In this document: piece by piece, positions 7,769 through 13,987 of the stretch
How positions within the stretch are numbered: position 1 is the first letter of the stretch
Layout: every line of letters starts with the position of its first letter
IMG/VR virus record: IMGVR_UViG_3300046665_000548
Location: 372,001-436,000 of that record
Source of the DNA: a virus
Length of the DNA: 64,000 bases
Strand: one strand, 5' to 3'
The notes under the pieces: model-generated
Told to the model about the DNA's origin: nothing
Database searches by the model: none
Seen by the model: the letters and a program-made list of their open reading frames with translations, nothing else
Program-made: the position numbers and the translations under genes

Positions 7769-8500
7769 ATGTACTACGTCTACATATTACGCGATCCACG
7801 CGACGGAAGCCCTTTCTATGTTGGTAAAGGAAAAGGTCACCGATATTCAAACCATTGGCGATGGAACTCTTCTCGTGGCGGAAACGAGTTCAAAGATCGG
7901 GTGATCGCAAAAATTTTGGAAGCCGGTCTAGAGCCAGTATGCGAACTGCATGTGAATGAGATCACGTCTGAGGAAGAAGCGTATCGCATCGAAGAAGAAC
8001 TCATCAAGAGTATCGGACGGCGCGGAAAAGAGCCAGAAGGTTGTCTTACAAACATCTGTTTAGAAACGGGCAAACCGCCTTCTCGATTTGGCTCGGAAAA
8101 CGGCTTTTTCGGCCACCATCATTCCGAGGATAACAAAAAGCTGTTTTCGTCCAATGCGAAGAAGCAGTTTCTAGGCAAACGACAAACTCCTGAGCACATT
8201 GCCAAGAGAGTGGCGAACTTCGACAGAGAAGCAGCCCGCCAACGTCGCGTCAGGTTCAATCAAAGCGAGAAAATGAGGGCGGTGACCGCGAAGACAAATG
8301 TACAAAAGGGTCGAGCGAAAACGCTGAGAAATGTCATGCGTAAATTGGAAGATCACAAGGCTGTACTACACAGCAAAGAAGTTGGGTTCTCTGTAAGCGA
8401 AACCAGAAAACAGCTAAACTTGCCTTACATGTTTGTATGGCAGATTTTTCAGCGACCTGACTACTATTTTGAACTCATCAAGGAGGCAGATGCCAAGTAA
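7769..8500 (+). CDS. GIY-YIG homing endonuclease
   Basis: This 243-residue protein starts with the GIY-YIG nuclease signature in the form YVYILRDPRDG...FYVGKG, in which the usual GIY and YIG are YVY and YVG. It has a conserved Arg (HRY) near residue 26 and a catalytic Glu candidate in the YRIEEELI helix. From about residue 105 it carries NUMOD3-like DNA-binding repeats (NGFFGHHHSEDNKK and KRQTPEHIAKR) and a basic helix-turn-helix-like C-terminus. Such freestanding SegA-type genes make site-specific breaks that spread themselves between phages. It overlaps the next gene by 11 bases. No interrupted target gene is visible beside it. Confidence 0.9.
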   Translation: MYYVYILRDPRDGSPFYVGKGKGHRYSNHWRWNSSRGGNEFKDRVIAKILEAGLEPVCELHVNEITSEEEAYRIEEELIKSIGRRGKEPEGCLTNICLETGKPPSRFGSENGFFGHHHSEDNKKLFSSNAKKQFLGKRQTPEHIAKRVANFDREAARQRRVRFNQSEKMRAVTAKTNVQKGRAKTLRNVMRKLEDHKAVLHSKEVGFSVSETRKQLNLPYMFVWQIFQRPDYYFELIKEADAK

Positions 8501-9005
8501 AAGTAAAAGTAAAGGTAATGGAGCAGAACGAGAGTTATGTAAGTATCTTGGTGAAGTATTCGATGGGTCGTTCACCCGAGTGCCCAACTCAGGGAGTTTT
8601 GTTGGAGGAAAGAACGCGTTTCGTAGCGGATTTCTGAGCACCACCCAGTCGAAAATATACAAAGGGGATATCATCGCGCCAGACCACATGCCGAAACTCG
8701 TGCTTGAATCCAAGTTCTATAAAGATTTCAGGTTTCATCAATTTCTTCAGCCCGGCCCGGTACCGCAGCTAGAAGAATGGATTAAGCAGTGCCTTGACGC
8801 AGGAGAGGACGGTGATCTCTGGTTGATCTGTTTCAAAATCAACCTACGCGGCTGGTTCGTTGTTGTCCCTGAGGAACAAGCGAATGATTTCGTCTTCACG
8901 AACTATTCAGTCTATGTTGGTGGCCAGTACGGAAAATATCGGATCACCGATCTGAAAGAGTTCTGTTCAAACAACAAGGATGCTGTCCTTCGACTGTCAG
9001 CATGA
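8490..9005 (+). CDS. Putative PD-(D/E)XK nuclease
   Basis: This 171-residue protein has the arrangement of a Holliday-junction-resolvase-like or VRR-type nuclease fold: a basic start, NGAERELCKYL (Glu in helix 1), then RVPNSGSF, GDIIAPDH (catalytic Asp near residue 57), and VLESKFYK (Glu-x-Lys near residue 70). The ATG at 8490 is preceded by AGGAGG with rather short spacing and lies inside the 3' end of the homing endonuclease gene. The likely role is cleavage of branched or damaged DNA. The assignment rests on motif order, not on a confirmed match. Confidence 0.65.
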   Translation: MPSKSKSKGNGAERELCKYLGEVFDGSFTRVPNSGSFVGGKNAFRSGFLSTTQSKIYKGDIIAPDHMPKLVLESKFYKDFRFHQFLQPGPVPQLEEWIKQCLDAGEDGDLWLICFKINLRGWFVVVPEEQANDFVFTNYSVYVGGQYGKYRITDLKEFCSNNKDAVLRLSA

Positions 9006-9011
9006 AGTCTA

Positions 9012-9341
9012 ATGGGTTTCCAAACCAGGAACATCGGTTGGTCTAGAAGAGTGCGCGCGAAGGTTTCTCCGCGCGCCGCCGAGGGCTATAAGTTCGAGGT
9101 ACGATTTAGAACCACCTATAAGTGGCGAAAGAATAAGACCGAGGTGATGCAGGAAATTCTGGATATAGTCCGATCCAGTTTCGGCAAATACAAAATCACC
9201 AAAAATGGCAAGAAAGTGCATCGTACACATTACACCGTGTACCTCGGGTCAGAGTCCGACCTGTTGATGCTGCGCATGGCTGATCGAGAAAACCTCGTTT
9301 TCCGGGTTTATAGCCTTTCTGAAAAACGCTTGACGGATTGA
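9012..9341 (+). CDS. Hypothetical basic protein, 109 residues
   Basis: This small basic protein has an Arg/Lys-rich first half and ends with a segment (SESDLLMLRMADRENLVFRV) that loosely resembles the C-terminal motif of the small proteins scattered through this window (acidic residue, hydrophobic pair, aromatic, basic, hydrophobic). It follows the nuclease gene by 6 bases and is probably cotranscribed with it. Function unknown. Confidence 0.6.
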   Translation: MGFQTRNIGWSRRVRAKVSPRAAEGYKFEVRFRTTYKWRKNKTEVMQEILDIVRSSFGKYKITKNGKKVHRTHYTVYLGSESDLLMLRMADRENLVFRVYSLSEKRLTD

Positions 9342-9360
9342 TAATCTCTGGTAGGATACT
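9330..9360 (+). promoter_or_regulatory. Possible sigma70-type promoter
   Basis: TTGACG at 9330-9335 and GATACT at 9355-9360 resemble -35 and -10 boxes with 19-base spacing, slightly long. A ribosome site (ACAGGAG) and the ATG at 9379 follow. It could start early transcription of the 9379-10643 gene group. Confidence 0.3.
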
Positions 9361-9378
9361 TCTTAACAGGAGTGATCT

Positions 9379-9912
9379 ATGTCGGAGACTGACAAGCTAA
9401 TTCGGGCCATCGAGACCGGGGCGGTCATCACCTTGGGGTGGATGTCCATCAAGGTTATCGTCAGTTGGGTATTCCAGAACTGGATTCTTCTCGCTGTTCT
9501 TTTCGCTCTCGTCTGGGTTCATGACGCCGGGACCGGTCGCCGCTCTCGCGTGGAAAAGATCAACAATTTCCCGACCTCCAGCGTTACCGTTAGCGACGTG
9601 GCTTATCAGAAGCCATCGGGGGTTCCGGATTATTTTACCGCAACTGTGAAGAACGATGGTCCGGCCCGTATCTACGACTTGACCATCTCCTGCAATATGC
9701 AGTACCGGACTACCGCTTCCGCCGACGATAGCAGTTCCAAGGTGAAGACCACGGTGAACCTGGGTTACATCAATCCGGGAGAGACCGCCCGGCTGCGGTT
9801 AAACGCTGATGGTTCGGGCCTGCGTCTGATGGAAAACATCCGCCTAGGGGACTGTTCCCCGAACTTTACCCCCGAAATCAACGATATGCTTAAGCTTGGA
9901 AAGGTACAGTGA
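9379..9912 (+). CDS. Membrane-anchored protein with beta-sandwich-like domain
   Basis: This 177-residue protein has a short cytoplasmic start, one or two membrane helices at about residues 17-45 (VFQNWILLAVLFALVWV) and a soluble beta-rich domain. That domain resembles FxLYD-type folds (ATVKNDGPARIYDLTISC, then a GYINPGETARLRL segment). The same pattern appears in the next gene, overlapping by one base, so they look like a paralogous pair acting at the inner membrane. AGGAG lies 5 bases before the ATG. The DNA here is more GC-rich than the structural genes, which suggests recent uptake from the host. Function unknown. Confidence 0.65.
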   Translation: MSETDKLIRAIETGAVITLGWMSIKVIVSWVFQNWILLAVLFALVWVHDAGTGRRSRVEKINNFPTSSVTVSDVAYQKPSGVPDYFTATVKNDGPARIYDLTISCNMQYRTTASADDSSSKVKTTVNLGYINPGETARLRLNADGSGLRLMENIRLGDCSPNFTPEINDMLKLGKVQ

Positions 9913-10400
9913 TGTTGGCGATTGCTTCGATCTTCGGTCTGTTCGTCCTCTATCAGGATCAGATCAAGAAGGCTGCCACCTTCGGTATGATCGGATACGG
10001 CATCTATATCGCATACCTGACCGTTCTGCTGCCCTTCGCGGGCTTCCAGGCGAAGCCTGAGATCGATGAATACGTTCTCAACGAACGCGTCTCGGGGCAG
10101 GTTACGAGCGTTGCCATTTCCGGCACGAGCTACGGTAAGATCAAGATCACCGGAACGGTAGAGAACCGCACCGATTGGACGCTTGGATCGTACGTGGTAA
10201 CCTGCCGCGTTCAGGAGACGTTTGATGGCAATACCGCGATCATGGTGACGACTGGCTTCGCGAATATCGCGCCGAATTCAAAGGGGACCTTTGAGGCCGT
10301 GGTTGATGGCGTGAAGCAGGACAATCCGCGCGGCTTGCTCGGTGGAGACCGGACCATGCTGAACCACTTTTGCCGGTTCGATCACGCTGACCGGGCCTAA
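9912..10400 (+). CDS. Membrane-anchored protein, paralogue of upstream gene
   Basis: This 162-residue protein has two N-terminal membrane helices (residues about 2-16 and 24-46) and a soluble domain with the FxLYD-like pattern ITGTVENRTDWTLGSYVVTC followed by IAPNSKGTFEAVV. The ATG at 9912 shares a base with the upstream stop (TGATG); a GTG at 9909 is an in-frame alternative. Its similarity in plan to the upstream product suggests duplication and possibly a hetero-complex. Function unknown. Confidence 0.65.
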   Translation: MLAIASIFGLFVLYQDQIKKAATFGMIGYGIYIAYLTVLLPFAGFQAKPEIDEYVLNERVSGQVTSVAISGTSYGKIKITGTVENRTDWTLGSYVVTCRVQETFDGNTAIMVTTGFANIAPNSKGTFEAVVDGVKQDNPRGLLGGDRTMLNHFCRFDHADRA

Positions 10401-10403
10401 CAC

Positions 10404-10643
10404 ATGATCGACTACGCAGAAGTTGCCCGAAAGGCCGCTCACCGGATCGCAGGAACCTGTGATTCTTTGGATGGCGTGTTGGAGAACATGGGCCATGATG
10501 GGGCGGATAACCTGATGGAGTTCTGCAAGGAATTCGACCGGCTGGTGTTCTGCTGTACCTCCTGTGATTGGTGGCACGAGCAGAGCCAGAACGCCGATAG
10601 GGAAGGCAATTGGATTTGCCGGGAATGTGCTGCTGAAAAGTAA
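10404..10643 (+). CDS. Small zinc-ribbon protein
   Basis: This 79-residue protein has a helical N-terminal half and a C-terminal zinc ribbon of the form CCTSCDWW...WICRECA. It follows the membrane pair by 3 bases and probably belongs to the same transcript. Small C4 ribbons like this are common in alphaproteobacterial phages. No specific role can be assigned. Confidence 0.7.
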   Translation: MIDYAEVARKAAHRIAGTCDSLDGVLENMGHDGADNLMEFCKEFDRLVFCCTSCDWWHEQSQNADREGNWICRECAAEK

Positions 10644-10665
10644 TGGGGTCTAGTCGGCCCCATTA
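10641..10665. terminator. Terminator-like hairpin between convergent genes
   Basis: TAATGGGG and CCCCATTA form an 8-bp stem with a 9-base loop, spanning the ends of the convergent genes at 10643 (+) and 10650 (-). On the minus strand a CTTTT stretch follows. It is probably a shared transcript end. Confidence 0.55.
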
Positions 10666-11264
10666 GTCGAAACAGTGTCGGGAGCGCTCTCGTCCGGGTG
10701 TAGGTTGACCCATTCTTGTGGGTTATTCTGTCCTTCTTGGCGTAGGTAAACGTAAGTGGTTTCCTCCCAAGAGAGAACTTTATGTGTCAGGTTATCGAGA
10801 ATAAAGTCCCCGCGATCCGTCTTGATCATAAGAACGGCATGGCCCCGCTGCTCGCTGTCGAGGACGACTGTGATCCTCATAGCCCGGCGAGGAATACCCA
10901 AGTCAGCGAGCAGACTACGCTTTAGAAGCTGATGATCTTCGCAGTCGCCGTATCCGTCCTCGGCCAAGTCCCAACGATCTTCCACACCCCAATGAAGCGG
11001 GTCTGTTATCGAGGTTGTGGTGTCGTTGACGTTCGAGTTGATGACCGCGATTGCCGACCATATCTCCTCAGTCAGGACGATGCGCTTGGGCTCGTCCTGA
11101 CCGAATGTGCATTCTTTTTTGTACTTGTCGGCCTTGCAGAATTCAACCCACGCGTCTAGCGGAATACCCGCACCATTCGCGATGATCGGTCGATGCTTGG
11201 TTGGTAGAGCCAAGCATTGTGTTGTGAAAAGACACGCAAAAAATAAAGTAAGAACGTATTTCAC
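10650..11264 (-). CDS. Transglutaminase-like cysteine protease, secreted
   Basis: This 204-residue protein begins with a signal peptide (MKYVLTLFFACLFTTQCLA). The mature part matches the bacterial transglutaminase-like cysteine proteinase family typical of alphaproteobacteria: catalytic Cys in GYGDCEDHQLLKR near residue 108, His in RGHAVLMI near 147, and Asp in FILDNL near 158. The start is GTG. Its ribosome site GGAGG lies in the 3' arm of a perfect 7-bp hairpin, so translation may be held back by RNA folding. The product should act in the periplasm or at the cell surface. Its host-like sequence suggests capture from a host, and its role for the phage is unknown. Confidence 0.8.
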   Translation of the reverse strand: MKYVLTLFFACLFTTQCLALPTKHRPIIANGAGIPLDAWVEFCKADKYKKECTFGQDEPKRIVLTEEIWSAIAVINSNVNDTTTSITDPLHWGVEDRWDLAEDGYGDCEDHQLLKRSLLADLGIPRRAMRITVVLDSEQRGHAVLMIKTDRGDFILDNLTHKVLSWEETTYVYLRQEGQNNPQEWVNLHPDESAPDTVSTNGAD

Positions 11265-11267
11265 TAT

Positions 11268-11285
11268 AGCCTCCTAAAGGAGGCT
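11268..11285 (-). promoter_or_regulatory. Hairpin sequestering a ribosome binding site
   Basis: AGCCTCC and GGAGGCT form a perfect 7-bp stem with a 4-base loop immediately before the GTG at 11264. The GGAGG of the 3' arm is the ribosome site for the protease gene. Folding of a long transcript would hide it, as known for some T4 late genes that are silent on early transcripts. Confidence 0.55.
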
Positions 11286-11365
11286 CACGGACCAAACTCA
11301 GGGTTGCCGATTGAGGCCGTAAACCATCTGGCTATTTACTGATTAGCAATGGGTGAAAGTATTGA

Positions 11366-11575
11366 TTAAGCGCGCGCAATGCTCTCGATATTTTCCGAGA
11401 AACGCAGCTTAAGCTTAAGAGCTTCGTTCATGCAGGTGGAGATAATCTGCCTGCCAACCAGGGTAGAGCCGGGAAGACTCTTGAGTTCTTCGTCAAGAAG
11501 TTCTTTGACGGCTCCGGCTTCGTAATCCGGATCGGCGTCGTAGTTGAGTTCCACAATCCAATAGGTCTTAGCCAT
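11366..11575 (-). CDS. Hypothetical small protein, 69 residues
   Basis: The protein begins MAKTYWIVELNYDADPDYEA. I chose the ATG at 11575 because GGAGAGAT lies just before it; the longer frame from 11686 overlaps the upstream phosphatase gene and reads as non-coding. The composition suggests a small alpha-beta protein. It may be the last gene of the 13.4-11.4 kb unit. Function unknown. Confidence 0.6.
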   Translation of the reverse strand: MAKTYWIVELNYDADPDYEAGAVKELLDEELKSLPGSTLVGRQIISTCMNEALKLKLRFSENIESIARA

Positions 11576-11663
11576 TTTATCTCTCCGCAATGAGTTGGTA
11601 GTAAACAATAAGCCGAACGTAACGTCTGAATTTCTAACAGTCAAAAGGTCTTTTTGGTCAACT

Positions 11664-12215
11664 TCATACGTCGGATTCCAACCCATAAAAAATGAAATGG
11701 TAACGACGGTTTAGAGTTCGACGCCTCTGATTGGCGTCGATCCCATTATCCCAATCCGTGAGTGCGGATAGAAGCTTTCCTTCACGGCCAAGGAGACGAT
11801 CTGCGATCTCCGTGACGTGTAGGTTAGGAACGGCCTCTGGACGCTGCTCCAAGAGGCTCTTAAGGGCTTCCTGTTCACGTCCTGGCCCGAGATGCTGAGC
11901 CCACAATGCGAGCCCTATAGCGCCTGAGCGCCCGACACCAGCCTGACAATGGACAAGGATATTCGTTTTGTCCCTTCCGAAGTCGAGGGCTCGTTGAACT
12001 TGATCTTCGGTAGCCTGTTTGAAGACTGGCCAATCCGTATAGGGCGACGGCGCTGGCCTGTCGAGGTCAACGAACGGGAGAACAAGATGCTGCGGATGAG
12101 GCTTCTTAGTGAACCGTAGACGATTTTTCGCGTCCGGGTCTTCAAGCGAGATGACTGCTTCGAAGTCTCGCTTGTGGCGCTTTGCCCAACCAAATGCTGA
12201 AACTGTGATTTGCAT
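11664..12215 (-). CDS. Tyrosine/dual-specificity protein phosphatase
   Basis: This 183-residue protein has the phosphatase P-loop HCQAGVGRSG (CX5R, catalytic Cys near residue 89 and Arg near 95). It is of the compact alphaproteobacterial tyrosine phosphatase type, with a possible general-acid Asp in the PSPYTDWPV loop about 28 residues earlier. It starts 2 bases after the upstream gene. In the host such enzymes remove phosphate from proteins. Here it might alter host regulation or exopolysaccharide control, but no substrate can be named. Confidence 0.8.
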   Translation of the reverse strand: MQITVSAFGWAKRHKRDFEAVISLEDPDAKNRLRFTKKPHPQHLVLPFVDLDRPAPSPYTDWPVFKQATEDQVQRALDFGRDKTNILVHCQAGVGRSGAIGLALWAQHLGPGREQEALKSLLEQRPEAVPNLHVTEIADRLLGREGKLLSALTDWDNGIDANQRRRTLNRRYHFIFYGLESDV

Positions 12216-12217
12216 CT

Positions 12218-13012
12218 TCAGCTTCTCTGCTTGGCAATCCGTTTGGCCATCCGCTTTTCCAGGCCGTCGTCTTTTGGTTTGGCCGAACGAGGTTGATCCT
12301 CGACTAGCTCGTGCTCGGCCTCAGTTGTTGAGGTCTTCTTGTATTTGTCCTTGTTGGCCTTTGTCGGGGGCTTTTTCTTAGGAGCTTTCGTCGGGCGCTC
12401 TTCTGGTTCTGGGAACGCCATAACCGGGAGTTCAAAGTTGTACCAAGCTGAGATCGCCGCGACCGTCTTGGTGTGATACTCGGCGCTCGTGCTCCATGAG
12501 GCAGCGCCATCCGAGTAGAATTTGTCGAGCACATCCGCGTAAGCCGGATCATCAAGCTTCCATCGCCGTAGGAAAAAGAAGTAACGGATCGTACCAAGCA
12601 CGAACCATCCGGCCGATGTATCGCCCGGCTCAATGTCCATCATAGCTTCGAGAGCGGGCTCCAGGGATACTTCGTCGGGCGTTCCCATATGCGCGAGGAC
12701 GGTCTTCCTGATAGCATCCAAGTTACGGAAACCATCCAGTAGGTTTCCCATTGGGTCATCGGGCAGTTCTTGTGCCATGAAGGCGTGAGCCCAGCCTTGA
12801 GTGTATCCGCAACCCGGCACCGGGCAGCGCCAACCGTCGTTGCCAGCTACAAGCAGACCGGTATCGTGCTCGTTGTGCTCTTCAGCGTATCTCTTGTGAG
12901 CTTCGTCGCTACGGTCGTTTCCGCACGTGAAAGGATGAAACGTGCCTTTGCGCTGAAATGCATTCAGATTCTTGACTTGATCATCCGACCAAGGTGTTTC
13001 AATTTTTTCCAA
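12218..13012 (-). CDS. Hypothetical zinc-finger protein, 264 residues
   Basis: The N-terminal part (PWSDDQVKNLNAFQRKGTFHP, then FTCGND and later CPVPGCGYTQGW) has a Cys set with a distant CxxxxC that can bind zinc and is a recurrent phage domain. The middle is helical, and from about residue 205 the protein is Lys/Pro-rich and disordered-looking. The start is TTG at 13012, supported by GAGGAT upstream. A nucleic-acid-binding role is possible, but I do not recognise a defined function. Confidence 0.7.
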   Translation of the reverse strand: MEKIETPWSDDQVKNLNAFQRKGTFHPFTCGNDRSDEAHKRYAEEHNEHDTGLLVAGNDGWRCPVPGCGYTQGWAHAFMAQELPDDPMGNLLDGFRNLDAIRKTVLAHMGTPDEVSLEPALEAMMDIEPGDTSAGWFVLGTIRYFFFLRRWKLDDPAYADVLDKFYSDGAASWSTSAEYHTKTVAAISAWYNFELPVMAFPEPEERPTKAPKKKPPTKANKDKYKKTSTTEAEHELVEDQPRSAKPKDDGLEKRMAKRIAKQRS

Positions 13013-13019
13013 ATTATCC

Positions 13020-13238
13020 TCACACGAAAACGATTTTGAATTCTACAGCTAAACGATGATCGGCAAAGAAGAAAGAAGTATATCCAAGCCGTCCTCCGTG
13101 CATGTCAATACTCCAATCTTTATCGTTCACCAGCTTTCGATCATTGAGCCATGCTAGTGCGGCGTACGTAGGAGCAAGGTAAATGTCGGTGTCAACAACG
13201 CGAACCTCGTTAGTGAGATTCCGAAGCTTCCGTGTCAT
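13020..13238 (-). CDS. Small motif protein, 72 residues
   Basis: This protein ends FFFADHRLAVEFKIVFV, matching the C-terminal signature shared by several small proteins here: aromatic-rich strand, acidic turn, hydrophobic pair, aromatic, Lys, hydrophobic. Its ATG overlaps the upstream stop by four bases (ATGA), so the two genes are coupled. See the paralogues at 13676, 27455, 38196, 39915, 41617 and 41805. Function unknown. The family looks like a compact beta-hairpin domain. Confidence 0.65.
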   Translation of the reverse strand: MTRKLRNLTNEVRVVDTDIYLAPTYAALAWLNDRKLVNDKDWSIDMHGGRLGYTSFFFADHRLAVEFKIVFV

Positions 13239-13459
13239 TTCATCCGCTCCAGGAGTTGATGAGCATACACGCCGGGCACCTCTTGATCACTCCACTGGCC
13301 CTGGGTGGCGTCGGCCCATGCCAATATAATTACCCAGTAGCGGATTCGATATGGAATACGCCGTACGCAAGCAATAAGCACATTTGAAAAGACTCGTCGG
13401 GATTTTCCGCTGATCCGATCAAAAGAACTGATAATTTTATTTTGAAGATAATCTGTCAT
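13235..13459 (-). CDS. Hypothetical small protein, 74 residues
   Basis: This small basic protein begins MTDYLQNKIISSFDRI and has a hydrophobic middle (RYWVIILAWADAT) that might touch the membrane. It is coupled by an ATGA overlap to the motif protein gene downstream. Upstream lies a 216-base stretch with no convincing gene. I do not recognise it. Confidence 0.5.
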   Translation of the reverse strand: MTDYLQNKIISSFDRISGKSRRVFSNVLIACVRRIPYRIRYWVIILAWADATQGQWSDQEVPGVYAHQLLERMK

Positions 13460-13675
13460 TTTTCAACATGGGTGCGATTGACATTGGCTACCGAGTCCGT
13501 CCCGTTCGGCCTACTTGCAGTCCAACCCCGGCTCAGTACCGGGTGACTCGTTCGGCATCCCCACGCGTGACCGCGTGTTGGATTTCTACTTGCGTTCTAC
13601 CCGCTGGACGAACAATCGCAATTACTCCTGTGCCTACTCCAGGCCCATGGTTCGCCCACTATACCATCAGCATCG
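13460..13675. other. Gap without a convincing gene
   Basis: This 216-base stretch between two minus-strand genes has only a 29-codon minus frame that overlaps the upstream stop, and plus-strand frames of odd composition. One plus frame near 13515-13700 reads somewhat protein-like (DSFGIPTRDRVLDFYL) but lacks a good start and ribosome site. It may be the remnant of a lost gene. Confidence 0.4.
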
Positions 13676-13987
13676 TTATTCGCCATCATCTTTTGCGCCG
13701 TCCCAATTCAGTTTGAACCAAATTGCATGCTTTTCGTCACGAAAGAACAAAGTAGGTAGACCAGTACCTCTCAGCATCCATCGCGCGTAATCGGCATCCT
13801 TGCGTAATTCATAGAGAATTGAATTGTCTGACGCGTAGGTGAACCTTTCAACCAAGCTCACCCAAGTGGTTTCTTTATCGATCCATTCGGATGCATTGAT
13901 ATAGAGGGGGAAGCCAAAGTCAAACCGGAACGGAAAATTTTCCAGGATGTACTGACTTACTTCGCTCCCTGTTTTATACAACAGCAT
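13676..13987 (-). CDS. Small motif protein, 103 residues
   Basis: This protein ends PTLFFRDEKHAIWFKLNW plus a short acidic tail, a clear match to the shared C-terminal signature of the small proteins in this window. It starts inside the 3' end of gp46 (14-base overlap) and is therefore probably translated with it. Why one copy travels with the recombination gene while others pair with radical SAM genes is unclear. Function unknown. Confidence 0.7.
   Translation of the reverse strand: MLLYKTGSEVSQYILENFPFRFDFGFPLYINASEWIDKETTWVSLVERFTYASDNSILYELRKDADYARWMLRGTGLPTLFFRDEKHAIWFKLNWDGAKDDGE

Noticed and set aside
13515-13790. Plus-strand frame with a partly protein-like reading
   Set aside because: It starts only with TTG, lacks a ribosome site, and its second half runs antisense into the motif protein gene at 13676. 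It is kept only as a note on the gap.
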